NCBI RefSeq assembly: GCF_036967205.1
Contig: NZ_CP146022.1
Location: 1,364,001-1,428,000 of the forward strand
Length of the DNA: 64,000 nucleotides
Source of the DNA: Streptomyces sp. Q6
GTDB taxonomy: Bacteria; Actinomycetota; Actinomycetes; Streptomycetales; Streptomycetaceae
Direction of reading: 5' to 3'
The stretch's first letter is position 1, and each line of letters begins with the position of its first letter. The position numbers and the translations under genes were made by a program. Below are positions 8,335 to 20,370 of this stretch, piece after piece. The notes under the pieces are model-generated. The model worked only from the letters and a program-made list of their open reading frames with translations. It made no database searches and had not been told where the DNA came from.

Positions 8335-10539
8335 ATGGCGGACGTACGGAGCGAGGACGACGTACGGGGCACAGCACCGGTACCGGGACGGCGGCACGGG
8401 GTCGCGTGGCTGGTGTGCGGGCGGCGCAGCAAGTGGCTGGTGCTGCTGCTGTGGCTGGTGATCATCGTGGGGACGGCGCCGCTGGCCCAGAAGCTGACGG
8501 ACGCGCAGGACAACGACGCGCAGTCCTGGCTGCCGGGATCCGCCGAGTCGACCCAGGTCCTCGACCTCTCCAAGGACTTCAGGCCCGAGACCCTCCCGGC
8601 CGTGGTGGTCTACGCGCGCGACGGCGGCCTCACCGTCGCCGACCGCGCCCGGATCGCCCAGGACGTACGCCAGATCAAGGCGCTCAGCGACCACGGGCTG
8701 CGCGGCGACGAGGCCCGCGGCCCGGTCTTCGACAAGAAGGTGCGCGCGTCGGCGGCGCAGATCTACGTGCCGGTGACGATGGACGAGAAGGGCTGGGAGC
8801 GGATCGCACCCGCCGTCGACTCCATCCGGGACCGTACGGGCGAATCGACGGGCGGGCTGGCCATCCACATCACGGGTCCCGGCGGCACCTCGGCGGACTT
8901 CTCCGAGGCGTTCGAGGGGATCGACTCGACGCTGCTGCTGTCCGCGCTCGGCATCGTGATCGTGATCCTGCTGTTCACGTACCGCAGTCCCACGCTGCTG
9001 CTCGTACCGGTGCTGAGCGTGGTGGCGGCGCTGTTCACCGCGCAGGCGCTGATCTACCTCCTCGCCCAGCACGCGGGCCTGACCGTCAACGGGCAGAGCG
9101 CGGGCATCCTGACGGTGCTCGTGTTCGGCGCGGGGACGGACTACGCGCTGCTCCTGGTCGCCCGCTACCGGGAGGAGCTGCGCCGGCACGACGACCGGCA
9201 CGAGGCGATGGCGCTGGCCCTGCACCGGGCGGGCCCCGCCGTCGTCGCGTCCGGCGCGACGGTCGTGCTGAGCATGCTGGTGCTGCTCACGGCCGACATG
9301 AACTCGACGCGCGGCCTCGGCCCGGTCGCGGCGATCGGCGTCGCGGTCGCCCTGCTCGCGATGCTCACGCTGTTCCCGGCCCTGCTGGTGATCTTCGGGC
9401 GGTGGATGTTCTGGCCGGTGATCCCGCACGTGGGCAGCCCGGAGCCGACCGAGCGCGGGGTGTGGGCGCGCACCGGCCGCAGGATCGCGCACCGCCCGCG
9501 CCTGGTGTGGGCGGTCACCGCGGTGGCCCTCGCCGTGTGCTCGCTCGGCCTGATCCAGCTGAAGGCCGCGGGCATCAGCAACGCCGACTCGTTCACGGAC
9601 AAGCCGGACTCGATCGTCGGGCAGGAGGTCTCGGCGAAGTACTTCCCCGCGGGCACCGGCGACCCGCTCGTCATCGTGGCGAACAGCGAGCGGCGCGGCG
9701 CGGTGACCCGCGCCGTCGCCCGGACGGACGGCGTGGTGGCGCGGAGCATCGGCGTCCCCCCGAACACCGCGCCCGAGCACGCGGGCCGGGTCCTGTTCGA
9801 GGCGACGACGTCGGACCCGTCCGACAGTCGGGCGGCGCGGGACACCGTGGAGCGGGTGCGCGACGCCGTGCGCGAGGTCGACGGCGCGGACGCCAAGGTG
9901 GGCGGCGGCCCCGCGGCGCTGCTCGACATGGACCGCGCGACGGCCCATGACAACAAACTGGTGATCCCGCTGGTCCTGGTGGTCGTGCTGCTGATCCTCG
10001 GGGTGCTGCTCCGGGCCCTGGTCGCGCCGCTGCTGCTGATCGGGACGGTCGTCCTGTCCTTCGCCGCGGCCCTCGGCGTGAGCGCGCTCGCCTTCCGCCA
10101 TCTCTTCGACTACGCGGGCGAGTCCACGGACTTCCCGCTGTTCGTCTTCGTGTTCCTGGTCGCGCTCGGCATCGACTACAACATCTTCCTCACGACCCGC
10201 ATCCGTGAGGAGGCGATCCGCCAGGGCACCCGGCCGGGCGTCGTGACGGGCCTGGCCGCGACCGGCGCGGTGATCACGTCGGCCGGCCTGGTGCTGGCGG
10301 GCACGTTCGCGGCCCTGGGCACGCTGCCGATGGTGGCGTTCGCGGAGATCGGCTTCGCGGTCGCGCTCGGCGTGCTCCTGGACACGTTCGTGGTCCGCTC
10401 GGTCCTGGTGACGGCGCTCTTCCTGGACGTGGGGCCACGGGTGTGGTGGCCCCACGCGCTCGCGAAGGCGTCGGACGGCGCGGCGATCGGCCCGGCGTCC
10501 CCTACCGGTACGTCAGGCGGTGCGCCGGATCAGCGCTAG
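8335..10539 (+). CDS. MMPL-family (RND-type) transporter
   Basis: This 734-residue integral membrane protein has two MMPL halves, each with one transmembrane helix, a large extracytoplasmic loop and a five-helix bundle. The first helix is [17 protein letters not shown] (about 35-52). The second-half signature [16 protein letters not shown] appears in the first bundle, and its counterpart [17 protein letters not shown] in the second. These Asp-Tyr pairs form the proton relay of the family. MMPL proteins export lipids or hydrophobic small molecules with proton antiport; the cargo here is unknown. The ATG at 8335 follows a GGGGGG run. The 3' end overlaps convergent rsmB by 27 bases. Confidence 0.9.
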   Translation: MADVRSEDDVRGTAPVPGRRHGVAWLVCGRRSKWLVLLLWLVIIVGTAPLAQKLTDAQDNDAQSWLPGSAESTQVLDLSKDFRPETLPAVVVYARDGGLTVADRARIAQDVRQIKALSDHGLRGDEARGPVFDKKVRASAAQIYVPVTMDEKGWERIAPAVDSIRDRTGESTGGLAIHITGPGGTSADFSEAFEGIDSTLLLSALGIVIVILLFTYRSPTLLLVPVLSVVAALFTAQALIYLLAQHAGLTVNGQSAGILTVLVFGAGTDYALLLVARYREELRRHDDRHEAMALALHRAGPAVVASGATVVLSMLVLLTADMNSTRGLGPVAAIGVAVALLAMLTLFPALLVIFGRWMFWPVIPHVGSPEPTERGVWARTGRRIAHRPRLVWAVTAVALAVCSLGLIQLKAAGISNADSFTDKPDSIVGQEVSAKYFPAGTGDPLVIVANSERRGAVTRAVARTDGVVARSIGVPPNTAPEHAGRVLFEATTSDPSDSRAARDTVERVRDAVREVDGADAKVGGGPAALLDMDRATAHDNKLVIPLVLVVVLLILGVLLRALVAPLLLIGTVVLSFAAALGVSALAFRHLFDYAGESTDFPLFVFVFLVALGIDYNIFLTTRIREEAIRQGTRPGVVTGLAATGAVITSAGLVLAGTFAALGTLPMVAFAEIGFAVALGVLLDTFVVRSVLVTALFLDVGPRVWWPHALAKASDGAAIGPASPTGTSGGAPDQR

Positions 10540-11961
10540 GTACATCGCGTCCGTGCCGTGCAGATGGGGCCACAGCTGGACGTCGGGCCCGTCACCGAGC
10601 GCGGGCACGCCCTCCAACAGGGGCCGCGCGTCGATGAGTTCGGCCCCGTCGAAGGACTTCATGACGTCGTCGACGACGGCCCGTGTCTCCGCCATGTGCG
10701 GCGAACAGGTCGCGTAGCCCACGACTCCGCCGACGCGTACGGATTCAAGTGCCGTGCGCAGCAGGGAGCGTTGCAGCGGGCCGAACCCGTCCAGGTCCTC
10801 GGGCCTGCGCCGCCAGCGTGCCTCGGGCCGACGCCGCAGGGCGCCAAGTCCCGTACAGGGCACGTCCATCAGGATGCGGTCGAACGTCCCGGGGGCCCAC
10901 GGCGGGCGCGTGCCGTCGGCCGCGATCACCTGGTAGGGGCCCGGGTTCCCGCGCAGCGCCTTCGCGACGAGCCCGGCGCGGTGCGGCTGCTTCTCGGAGG
11001 CGAGCAGCGTCGCCCCGCGCTGCGAGGCGAGGCCCGCGAGCATCGCGGCCTTGCCGCCGGGGCCCGCGCACCCGTCGAGCCACTTCTCGTCACGGCCCTC
11101 GACCGGAGCGTTCGCCAACGCGATCGCGACCAGCTGACTTCCCTCGTCCTGCACTCCGGCACGCCCGGTCCGCACGATGTCGAACGCGCCCGGCTCGCCA
11201 CCTTCCGCGAGCCGCACGGCGTACGGGGACCAGCGGCCCGGAAGCCCAGATTCCTCGCCGACCTCTTGCAGCACGGCCTCGGCCGTGGTCCGTCCGGGGC
11301 GCGCGACAAGGGTGACCTCGGGCCGCTCGTTGTCGGCCTCCAGCAGGTCCTCGATCCCGGCACGGCCGCCGCCCAGCGAGTCCCAGAGCGCGGAGACAAC
11401 CCATCGCGGATGCGAATGCACGACGGCGAGATGGTCCTCGGGATCCTCGTCGTACGGCGGCGCGACCTTCTCCAGCCACGCGTCGAGGTCGTGCTGCGAG
11501 ACCTTCCGCAGCACGGCGTTGACGAACTTGGCGCGCCCGTCGCCGAGCACGACCCGTGCCAGCTCGACGGACGCGGACACGGCCGCGTGCGTGGGGATCC
11601 GCGTCCCGAGCAGCTGGTGCACGCCGAGGTTCAGCACGTCCAGGACCGGCGGATCGACCTCCCGCAGCGGCCGGTCGATGCAGGCCGCGACGATCGCGTC
11701 GTACGTGCCCTGCCGGCGCAGCGTCCCGTACACGAGCTCCGTCGCGAGGGCCGCGTCCCGGCCGTCGAACTTGTCGGGCCCCTCCTTCTCGCGCGCCTTG
11801 CGCAGCAGCGGCGGCAGCACGAGGTTCGCGTACGCGTCCCGCTCGTCGACCGCCCGCAGCGCCTGGAAGGCGAGGATGCGGACGGGGTCCTTCTTCGGAC
11901 GCCGGTGGGGCTTGCCCGGCTTGCGGGGGCCGCGGTTCGACGAGGTCGGCTGGTCGCTCAA
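10513..11961 (-). CDS. rsmB: 16S rRNA (cytosine-5) methyltransferase RsmB/Fmu
   Basis: The 482-residue enzyme combines an N-terminal NusB-like RNA-binding domain (about 25-160; DERDAYANLVLPPLL, ATELVYGTLRRQGTYD) with a Rossmann SAM-dependent m5C methyltransferase. SAM motif I is DGCAGPGGKAAMLAG. Motif IV is MDVPCTGLGALRRRPEARW with the conserved Pro-Cys, and motif VI is YATCSPHMAET with the nucleophilic Cys. It would methylate C967 of 16S rRNA. The start is TTG at 11961, preceded by GGAGCACCT. An Arg/Pro/Lys-rich N-terminal tail of 25 residues is typical of Streptomyces homologues. It follows fmt in the same direction with a 105-base gap. Confidence 0.93.
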   Translation of the reverse strand: MSDQPTSSNRGPRKPGKPHRRPKKDPVRILAFQALRAVDERDAYANLVLPPLLRKAREKEGPDKFDGRDAALATELVYGTLRRQGTYDAIVAACIDRPLREVDPPVLDVLNLGVHQLLGTRIPTHAAVSASVELARVVLGDGRAKFVNAVLRKVSQHDLDAWLEKVAPPYDEDPEDHLAVVHSHPRWVVSALWDSLGGGRAGIEDLLEADNERPEVTLVARPGRTTAEAVLQEVGEESGLPGRWSPYAVRLAEGGEPGAFDIVRTGRAGVQDEGSQLVAIALANAPVEGRDEKWLDGCAGPGGKAAMLAGLASQRGATLLASEKQPHRAGLVAKALRGNPGPYQVIAADGTRPPWAPGTFDRILMDVPCTGLGALRRRPEARWRRRPEDLDGFGPLQRSLLRTALESVRVGGVVGYATCSPHMAETRAVVDDVMKSFDGAELIDARPLLEGVPALGDGPDVQLWPHLHGTDAMYLALIRRTA

Positions 11962-12066
11962 AGGTGCTCCGCTGGTGGGATCGTACGGGCGCTACGCACA
12001 GGTCGTACGCCGGGATGAACCCTCCCAGGGTACGTCCCGCGACGGCCCGGGGGCCGGGCGGGCCCG

Positions 12067-13831
<1,765 letters not shown>

Positions 13832-13854
13832 GCGGGCCTTACCCCCACCGCCAT

Positions 13855-13887
13855 CTGCCTCCTCGTACGCCACGTACGGGGAGGCAG
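13855..13887 (+). terminator. Terminator hairpin after HTH protein gene
   Basis: Fifteen-base arms (13855-13869 and 13873-13887) pair with one mismatch around the loop CCA, 24 bases after the stop codon. Confidence 0.75.
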
Positions 13888-13964
13888 TGGTGTGTTGACG
13901 CGCCGGGGGGCACGTCGGCTTCCAGGGAGTGACGACTTCCGACGGCTTCCCGGGGTTTCTCGGG

Positions 13965-13994
13965 CTTCCCCGGACTTCCCCGGACTTCCCCGGA
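13965..13994. repeat. Three tandem copies of CTTCCCCGGA
   Basis: Three perfect 10-base units run from 13965 to 13994, preceded by two diverged units from about 13945. They lie between the HTH gene terminator and the priA stop codon. Slippage is the likely origin; a regulatory role is not shown. Confidence 0.8.
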
Positions 13995-14060
13995 GGTTTC
14001 GCACGGCTTCCCGTGTGTCCTCGGGTTGACCCTCCGCTGTCAGCGCCGCTTGACGTTCGG

Positions 14061-16205
14061 TCAGCCGATGTCCAGCGGATCCACCCGTACCCGCACCGGC
14101 TCGACCCCGCCACGTGCCATCCGCGCGGCCTGCGCCTGCTTGAGGGCGGTGGCCAGCGCCGCCCCGCTGCCGGGCGGCACCCGCACGAGCGCCCGCTCCC
14201 ACTGCTCCCCGGGTGGCGGCGCCCCCGTCCGCCGGGCGGCCCCGGGCGCGGGTTCCGGCACGGGGACGGGCCCGAGGACCTCCGCGTCCGCCGGCAGTTC
14301 GACCGCGCCGAGGAAGCTCGCGAGCGCCTCCGCGGTGCCGGTCACCGACGCCATCCGGGAGACCGGCGGGAAGCCCAGCTCGGCCCGGTCGGCCAGCTCG
14401 CGCACCGCGTGCCCCACCGGGTCCCAGCGGACCAGCGCCTGCACCGGCCGCAGCGTCGGCTCGGCCATGATCACGACGATGCCGCCGGCCTCCTGGGGGC
14501 GGACCAGCGCGGACGCGGCGATCCAGCGGCGCAGCGCGTCCTCCCGGCCCGCAGGTCGGGCCGCCCCAGCATCGCCCATCCGTCGAGCAGCAGCGCGGCC
14601 GCGTACCCGCCCTCGGCGACGGGCTCGGCGCCCGGCGTACTGACGACGAGCGCGGGGGCACCCGGGACGGTGTCGAGCACCTGCTCACGGCCGGACGTCC
14701 GCACCGGAACCGCGGGGAAGGCCCGGCCCAGCTCCTCGGCGGTGCGCCGCGCCCCGACGACCTGAGCCCGCAGCCGCACGCCGCCGCACTCGCCGCACCG
14801 CCAGTTGCCCTCCTCGCGTCCGCACCAGCCGCAGGCGAGCACGCCGGTGGCCTCCCGCGCCTCCAGCGGACCGGCGCAGTGCCGGCACCGGGCGGGCTCC
14901 CGGCACCGCTGGCAGGCGAGCCGGGGCACGTACCCGCGGCGCGGCACCTGCACCAGGACGGGCCCGGTGCGCAGCGCGTCCCTGGCGACGTCCCAGGCGA
15001 TGCTCGGCAGCCGCGCGGCCCGCGCCGCCTCGTCCCTGGCCAGGTCCAGATCGCCGACGGTCCGCACGCGCGGAGCGACCCGCCGTACCGCTTCCCGGGG
15101 AGCGGCAACGGCGGCGGCCCAGCCGCTGTGCACCAACTGCGCGGCCTCGACCGTGCAGCCCCAACTGCCCAGCAGGAAGGCGCACTTGTCCCGGGTGGCA
15201 CGCAGCTCCAGGACCTCCCGCACATGCGGGAACGGCGCATGGTCGTCGCTGTGATGCCCGTCCCCGTCGTCCCAGACGACGACGAGTCCCAGGTCTCTCA
15301 CGGGGGCGAACATGGCGGCCCGCGTCCCCACCACCGCCCGCACGGCGCCGCGCCGCACGGCGAGCCACTCCTCGTAGCGCCGCTGCTGTCCGGCCTCCGC
15401 GGTGAGCAGTGCGTGCTGCCCCTCCCCAGGACGTCCCGCAGCGCGGCGTCCACCCGGGAGGCGAGCCGCACGGTGGGCACGACCACCAGCGCCCCGCGCC
15501 CGGACGCCAGCGTCGCCTGAACGGCGAGCGCGATCTCGACGGCCCACTCGGGGCCCGGCAGCGCGGTCCACACGGCACGCGGCGCACCGCCCGAGGCCAG
15601 CGAGGCCAGCAGGTCGGCCCCCGCTCGTACCGGCGCCACGATCCGGCGTCGGGTGCGGCGGGCAGCGCGGGCGGCGCCGGGAACTCCTTCGCCTCGGCCT
15701 TGGCGTGCCGGGGCGGGACGGCGAGTTGCAGTACGTCGGCGAGGCTGCCCGCGTACCGGTCGGCCACGGCCCGGGTCAGCCCGAGCAGTTCGGGCCCGAG
15801 CACGGGCTCCGGCGACACGACCTGGGCGAGCGCGGCGAGAGGCCCCTGGTAGTCGGCCTCGGCGACACGCTCCACCAGGAACCCGTCGATCAGGCCGCCG
15901 CCCTCGCGCCGCCCGTCCCGCACCTGGCGGCTGCCCGCGCCGAACCGCACCCGCACCCGCACCCCCGGCTGCGCGACGGCGTCCAGCTCCTGCGGCACCG
16001 CGTACTCGAAGTACCGGTCGAGGTGGAGCACGCCCTTGTCGACGAGCACCCGGGCGACCGGCAGCTCGCCGGCCAGCGGCGCCCCCCGCCACGTCCGCGG
16101 CTTGGCCTTCGGCTTCTTGGCCTTGCGCACGGTCTCCCGGATCAACGCAAGCTGCTCCGGCTCGCCGCCGTCGGGCTGCGCGGGGGTGTCGTTCTCGCTG
16201 CTCAC
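14061..16205 (-). pseudogene. priA: Replication restart protein PriA, actinobacterial type, three frameshifts in this sequence
   Basis: Pieced together, the reading gives a PriA of about 715 residues. The 3'BD domain is VARVLVDKGVLHLDRYFEYA; the winged-helix region and a RecA-like core without working motifs follow. A zinc module has four CxxC-like pairs (ACQRC, CRHC, CGWC, CGEC), and a C-terminal domain ends DPLDIG. The Walker A position reads ALPGPEWAVEIA and the DEAH-box position WDDGDGHH, so no ATPase activity is expected; this is known for actinobacterial PriA. Frames change at C runs 15618-15622, 15424-15427 and 14543-14545. Adding one base at each restores one frame, so sequencing error is likely. 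Start GTG at 16205 has TAGGA upstream; GTG 16229 is an alternative. Confidence 0.8.
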
Positions 16206-16257
16206 AGGTGCATTCCTACCAGAGGGCACGGACAGCCGAAGGGCCGGGAAAACGCCG

Positions 16258-16289
16258 GGGCCCGGGCCTCCCGAAGGAGACCCGGGCCC
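16258..16289 (-). terminator. Terminator hairpin after metK
   Basis: Fourteen-base arms GGGCCCGGGCCTCC (16258-16271) and its complement (16276-16289, one mismatch) flank a CGAA tetraloop, starting 20 bases past the metK stop. It lies between metK and priA, so priA probably has its own promoter. Confidence 0.85.
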
Positions 16290-16309
16290 GAGAGCGCCAG
16301 AACCGGGAC

Positions 16310-17518
16310 CTACAGACCGGCGGCCTTGCGCAGCGCGTCCACGCGGTCCGTCCGCTCCCAGGTGAAGTCGGGCAGCGCGCGCCCGAAGTGGCCGTAGGCG
16401 GCCGTCTGGGAGTAGATCGGGCGGAGCAGGTCGAGGTCACGGATGATCGCGGCCGGGCGGAGGTCGAAGACCTCGGAGATCGCGGCCTCGATCTTGTCGG
16501 TGTCGACCGTGTTCGTACCGAAGGTCTCGACGAAGAGACCGACCGGCTCGGCCTTGCCGATGGCGTACGCGACCTGGACCTCGCAGCGCGAGGCGAGACC
16601 CGCGGCCACGACGTTCTTGGCGACCCAGCGCATGGCGTACGCGGCGGAGCGGTCGACCTTCGACGGGTCCTTGCCCGAGAAGGCGCCGCCACCGTGCCGG
16701 GCGTAGCCGCCGTAAGTGTCGATGATGATCTTGCGGCCGGTGAGGCCGGCGTCGCCCATCGGGCCGCCGATCTCGAAGCGGCCGGTCGGGTTCACCAGGA
16801 GGCGGTAGCCCTCGGTCTCCAGCTTGATGCCGTCGTCGAGGAGAGCCTTCAGCTCGGGCTCGACGACGAACTCGCGGATGTCGGGGGCGAGCAGCGAGTC
16901 CAGGTCGATGTCCGACGCGTGCTGCGACGAGACGACCACGGTGTCGAGACGCACGGCCTTGTCGCCGTCGTACTCGATGGTGACCTGGGTCTTGCCGTCC
17001 GGACGGAGGTAAGGGATCGTGCCGTTCTTGCGGACCTCGGAGAGGCGGCGCGACAGGCGGTGCGCGAGGTGGATCGGGAGCGGCATGAGCTCCGGCGTCT
17101 CGTCGCACGCGTAGCCGAACATCAGGCCCTGGTCGCCCGCGCCCTGCTTGTCGAGCTCGTCGTCATCGCCCTCGACGCGCTTCTCGTACGCGGTGTCGAC
17201 GCCCTGCGCGATGTCGGGCGACTGCGAGCCGATGGAGACCGAGACGCCGCAGGACGCGCCGTCGAAGCCCTTCTTCGACGAGTCGTAGCCGATCTCGAGG
17301 ATCTTGTCGCGCACGAGCTGCGCGATCGGCGCGTACGCCTTGGTGGTGACCTCGCCGGCCACGTGCACGAGGCCCGTGGTGATCAGCGTCTCGACGGCGA
17401 CGCGGGACGTGGGGTCCTCGCGCAGCAGGGCGTCAAGAATGGTGTCGCTGATCTGGTCAGCGATCTTGTCGGGGTGACCCTCGGTCACGGACTCCGAGGT
17501 GAACAGGCGACGGGACAC
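16310..17518 (-). CDS. metK: S-adenosylmethionine synthetase
   Basis: This 402-residue enzyme makes SAM from methionine and ATP. Family signatures are complete: [20 protein letters not shown] at the N-terminus, [12 protein letters not shown] (ATP-binding hexapeptide region), and the P-loop-like [16 protein letters not shown]. The GTG at 17518 follows AGGGAGC and gives the canonical VSRRLFTSE start; a reading from 17590 adds an unconserved Ala/Pro stretch. SAM supply is linked to antibiotic production in Streptomyces. A TAAACT at 17599-17604 could be a -10 element, but no good -35 is seen. It lies downstream of dfp and ends in the hairpin at 16258-16289. Confidence 0.97.
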   Translation of the reverse strand: MSRRLFTSESVTEGHPDKIADQISDTILDALLREDPTSRVAVETLITTGLVHVAGEVTTKAYAPIAQLVRDKILEIGYDSSKKGFDGASCGVSVSIGSQSPDIAQGVDTAYEKRVEGDDDELDKQGAGDQGLMFGYACDETPELMPLPIHLAHRLSRRLSEVRKNGTIPYLRPDGKTQVTIEYDGDKAVRLDTVVVSSQHASDIDLDSLLAPDIREFVVEPELKALLDDGIKLETEGYRLLVNPTGRFEIGGPMGDAGLTGRKIIIDTYGGYARHGGGAFSGKDPSKVDRSAAYAMRWVAKNVVAAGLASRCEVQVAYAIGKAEPVGLFVETFGTNTVDTDKIEAAISEVFDLRPAAIIRDLDLLRPIYSQTAAYGHFGRALPDFTWERTDRVDALRKAAGL

Positions 17519-17769
17519 AACGCTCCCTGTGGTTGCAGCGGCTGCTGGCTGATCATTGACGGACGGTACGGGGGCTGCGCCCGACGACATCCGGGAACAG
17601 TTTATCGGTCGTGCTCGGCCGCCGGACCACGCGTCTCGCTACTTGGGAGCGCTGTGACCTGCGACACCGCATTCTGCGATACGACCATCGACTTCCGGAA
17701 GAGTACCGGGCGCCCGGAATTCCCTTGTTTTGGGGGGTTCGGGGCACCCGAAGGGGCGAATGTGGATTT

Positions 17770-18969
17770 TCACCCGCGCCGGACGACCTCGTCCCAGATC
17801 CGGTCGGCGAGCGCGTCCTTCGGCCCGTAGGGGACCGGGATCTCGCTGCCGTCGGCGCCGAGGATCACGGCCTCGTTCTCCTCGGAGCCGAACGTCTTGC
17901 GCTCCCCGACCTCGTTGACGACGAGCAGGTCGCAGCCCTTGCGGGCGAGCTTGGCGCGGCCGTTGGCGAGGACGTCGTCGGTCTCGGCGGCGAAGCCCAC
18001 GACGACCTGGCCGGGGCGCGGCCGGTCGGCGGAGATCTCGGCCAGGATGTCCGGGTTGCGGACGAGCGCGATCGGCGCGGGCTCCTGGCCGTCCTTCTTC
18101 TTGATCTTTCCGGTGGCGTACGTCTCGGGGCGGAAGTCGGCGACGGCGGCGGCCATGACGACCGCGTCGGCGTCGGCGGCCGCCTTGAGGACCGCCTCGC
18201 GCAGCTGGACGGCCGTTCCCACATGCACGACGTCGACGCCGGCCGGGTCCGGCAGGGCGGCGTTCGCGGACAACAGGGTGACGCGGGCGCCGCGCGCCAC
18301 CGCGCTGCGGGCCAGCGCGTAGCCCTGCTTGCCGGAGGAGCGGTTGCCGAGGAAGCGGACCGGGTCGAGGGGCTCGCGGGTGCCGCCCGCGCTGACCACG
18401 ACGTGCTTGCCGGCGAGGTCCCGCTCGCCGCCGCCCGCGAGGACCCGGCGTACGTAGTCGAAGATCTCGACCGGGTCGGGGAAGCGGCCCTTGCCCGTGT
18501 CCACGCCGGTGAGGCGGCCGACCGCGGGCTCGATGACGAGGGCGCCGCGGCGGCGCAGCGTCGCGACGTTCTCCTGGGTGGCCGGGTGCTCCCACATCTC
18601 GGTGTGCATGGCCGGCGCGAAGACGACCGGACAGCGGGCGGTGAGGAGGGTGTTGGTGAGGAGGTCGTCGGCGAGGCCGTGGGCCGCCTTGGCGAGCATG
18701 TCGGCGGTGGCCGGGGCGACGACGACGATGTCGGCGTGCTGCCCGATGCGCACGTGCGGGACCTCGTGGACGGAGTCCCAGACCTCGGTGGAGACCGGGT
18801 TGCCGGACAGGGCGGACCAGGTGGCGGCGCCGACGAAGTGCAGTGCCGAGTCGGTGGGCACGACCCGCACCTCGTGTCCGGACTCCGTCAGGCGTCGCAG
18901 CAGTTCACACGCCTTGTAGGCGGCGATTCCACCGCTGACCCCCAGTACGACCTTGGGCTTCGACGACAC
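17770..18969 (-). CDS. coaBC: Bifunctional phosphopantothenoylcysteine decarboxylase / phosphopantothenate-cysteine ligase
   Basis: The 399-residue coenzyme A enzyme joins CoaC (about 1-185) and CoaB (about 190-399). CoaC motifs are VVLGVSGGIAAYKACELLR (FMN-binding), HVRIGQHADIVVVAPATAD with the catalytic His, FAPAMHTEMW, and the Cys of TARCPVVF. CoaB begins VVVSAGGTREPLDPVRFLGN and contains GKQGYALA, MAAAVADFRP and KIKKKDG. The GTG at 18969 has GGGGAGA eight bases upstream. The gene is downstream of rpoZ, separated by a long-stem hairpin, and upstream of metK. Confidence 0.96.
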   Translation of the reverse strand: MSSKPKVVLGVSGGIAAYKACELLRRLTESGHEVRVVPTDSALHFVGAATWSALSGNPVSTEVWDSVHEVPHVRIGQHADIVVVAPATADMLAKAAHGLADDLLTNTLLTARCPVVFAPAMHTEMWEHPATQENVATLRRRGALVIEPAVGRLTGVDTGKGRFPDPVEIFDYVRRVLAGGGERDLAGKHVVVSAGGTREPLDPVRFLGNRSSGKQGYALARSAVARGARVTLLSANAALPDPAGVDVVHVGTAVQLREAVLKAAADADAVVMAAAVADFRPETYATGKIKKKDGQEPAPIALVRNPDILAEISADRPRPGQVVVGFAAETDDVLANGRAKLARKGCDLLVVNEVGERKTFGSEENEAVILGADGSEIPVPYGPKDALADRIWDEVVRRG

Positions 18970-19012
18970 CGGATCTCCCCTGACTTCGAAAACGTACGAC
19001 TCCATGACACAC

Positions 19013-19072
19013 CACAGGCCCGGCAGTCGTTCTCCCAGCTGACGCTGAGAGGTGCCTCCTGCCGGGCCTGTG
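19013..19072 (-). terminator. Hairpin between rpoZ and coaBC
   Basis: Perfect 14-base arms CACAGGCCCGGCAG (19013-19026) and its complement (19059-19072) enclose a 32-base loop, 30 bases after the rpoZ stop. It may end or attenuate transcription into coaBC. Confidence 0.75.
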
Positions 19073-19101
19073 ATGACGTGATGACTGCGATACGACGAGC
19101 G

Positions 19102-19374
19102 TTACTGCGCCGGGCCCTCGATGGCCTCGGACGTCAGCAGGCCCGCGTTGATCTCGCGGAGAGCGATCGAGAGCGGCTTCTCGTGGACGTGGGTGTCCAC
19201 CAGCGGGCCGACGTACTCGAGCAGACCCTCACCGAGCTGCGAGTAGTACGCGTTGATCTGACGCGCGCGCTTGGCGGCGTAGATGACCAGGCTGTACTTC
19301 GAGTCGGTGGCCTCGAGGAGCTCATCAATCGGCGGGTTGATGATGCCCTCGGGCGCGGTGATGGAAGAGGACAC
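19102..19374 (-). CDS. rpoZ: RNA polymerase omega subunit
   Basis: The 90-residue omega subunit helps fold and hold the beta' subunit. Typical parts are [40 protein letters not shown] and the actinobacterial C-terminal extension [20 protein letters not shown]. Length equals that of S. coelicolor RpoZ, whose loss impairs development and antibiotic production. The GTG at 19374 gives the canonical start. It follows gmk by 53 bases, a pairing conserved in most bacteria. Confidence 0.96.
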   Translation of the reverse strand: MSSSITAPEGIINPPIDELLEATDSKYSLVIYAAKRARQINAYYSQLGEGLLEYVGPLVDTHVHEKPLSIALREINAGLLTSEAIEGPAQ

Positions 19375-19427
19375 GCTCTGCCTTCCGATGGGGGGCCGGG
19401 ACCGACAGGTCCCGACTGGGGTAAAGA

Positions 19428-19985
19428 TCAAAGAACTTTCATCAAGGCTAGCAGCTCACGCGCTACGTCCTCGACGGAGGTGTTGACAAGGGTCGTGTCG
19501 AACTCCGCCTCGGCCGCCAGCTCCACCTTCGCGGCCCCGAGACGACGCTCGATGACCTCCGGTGCCTCGGTACCGCGCCCGGTGAGCCGGCGGACCAGCT
19601 CGTCCCAGCTCGGCGGGGCGAGGAAGACCAGCTGCGCCTCGGGCATCGACTCCCGGACCAGGCGGGCACCCTGGAGGTCGATCTCGAGGAGCACCGGCTC
19701 GCCCGCTTCGAGGCGGTCGAGCACGGCACGCCGCGGGGTGCCGTAGCGGTTCCCCGCGAACTCGGCCCACTCGAGGAGCTCGCCATTGGCGATCAGCTTG
19801 TCCATCTCCTCGTCGGTGACGAAGAAGTACTGGACTCCGTGCTTCTCGCCGGGGCGCGGCTTGCGGGTCGTCGCCGACACCGAGAGCCAGACCTCGGGGT
19901 GCTGCTTGCGCATATGAGCGACGACCGTGCTCTTGCCGACTCCAGAGGGGCCGGAGAGCACGGTCAGCCGCGGACGTTCACTCAT
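19428..19985 (-). CDS. gmk: Guanylate kinase
   Basis: This 185-residue enzyme phosphorylates GMP to GDP. It has the P-loop [13 protein letters not shown] (about 10-22), the GMP-binding segment [33 protein letters not shown], and [13 protein letters not shown] of the core. Length is normal. The ATG at 19985 is the only sensible start. It lies 61 bases after sihF and 53 bases before rpoZ, likely one transcript. Confidence 0.96.
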   Translation of the reverse strand: MSERPRLTVLSGPSGVGKSTVVAHMRKQHPEVWLSVSATTRKPRPGEKHGVQYFFVTDEEMDKLIANGELLEWAEFAGNRYGTPRRAVLDRLEAGEPVLLEIDLQGARLVRESMPEAQLVFLAPPSWDELVRRLTGRGTEAPEVIERRLGAAKVELAAEAEFDTTLVNTSVEDVARELLALMKVL

Positions 19986-20046
19986 GCAGCGATTATTCCA
20001 GTTGTTCCGGAGTGCCCGGACCAGTCTCGCGACCGGCCGCGGTCAC

Positions 20047-20370
20047 TCAGGCGCCGGTGCTGCCGAACTCGCGCTCCAGGGAGGCGATCTGGTTGGAACC
20101 GAGACCGCGCACCCGGCGGGATTCGGAGATCCCGAGACGCTCCATGATCTGCTTGGCGCGGACCTTGCCCACGCCCGGCAGGGACTCGAGGAGGGCGGAG
20201 ACCTTCATCTTTCCGATGACATCGTTCTCCTGACCCTGCTTGATCACCTCGTGCAGGGAGGCGCCGGAGTGCTTGAGTCGATTCTTGACCTCGGCCCGCT
20301 CCCGGCGAGCCGCGGCGGCCTTTTCGAGCGCGGCTGCGCGCTGTTCAGGGGTAAGGGGCGGAAGAGCCAC
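20047..20370 (-). CDS. mihF: Actinobacterial integration host factor sIHF/mIHF
   Basis: The 107-residue nucleoid-associated protein has a long basic N-terminal helix (LTPEQRAAALEKAAAARRER) and a C-terminal helix-two-turns-helix DNA-binding part (LLESLPGVGKVRAKQIMERL, ISESRRVRGLGSNQ). It is unrelated to IHF of proteobacteria. In S. coelicolor sIHF compacts DNA and affects sporulation and antibiotic production. The GTG at 20370 follows GAGGTGA. A vegetative-type promoter is visible at 20418-20446. The conserved neighbours pyrF upstream and gmk downstream support the call. Confidence 0.95.
   Translation of the reverse strand: MALPPLTPEQRAAALEKAAAARRERAEVKNRLKHSGASLHEVIKQGQENDVIGKMKVSALLESLPGVGKVRAKQIMERLGISESRRVRGLGSNQIASLEREFGSTGA

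Noticed and set aside
8035..10455. An 806-codon minus-strand frame opposite the MMPL gene
   Set aside because: Arg/His/Gln-rich translation typical of an antisense frame; the plus strand encodes a complete transporter with all signatures.
17519..17769. A possible SAM riboswitch before metK
   Set aside because: I could not fold the leader into SAM-I, SAM-II or SAM-IV patterns by eye; only a weak -10-like TAAACT is visible.
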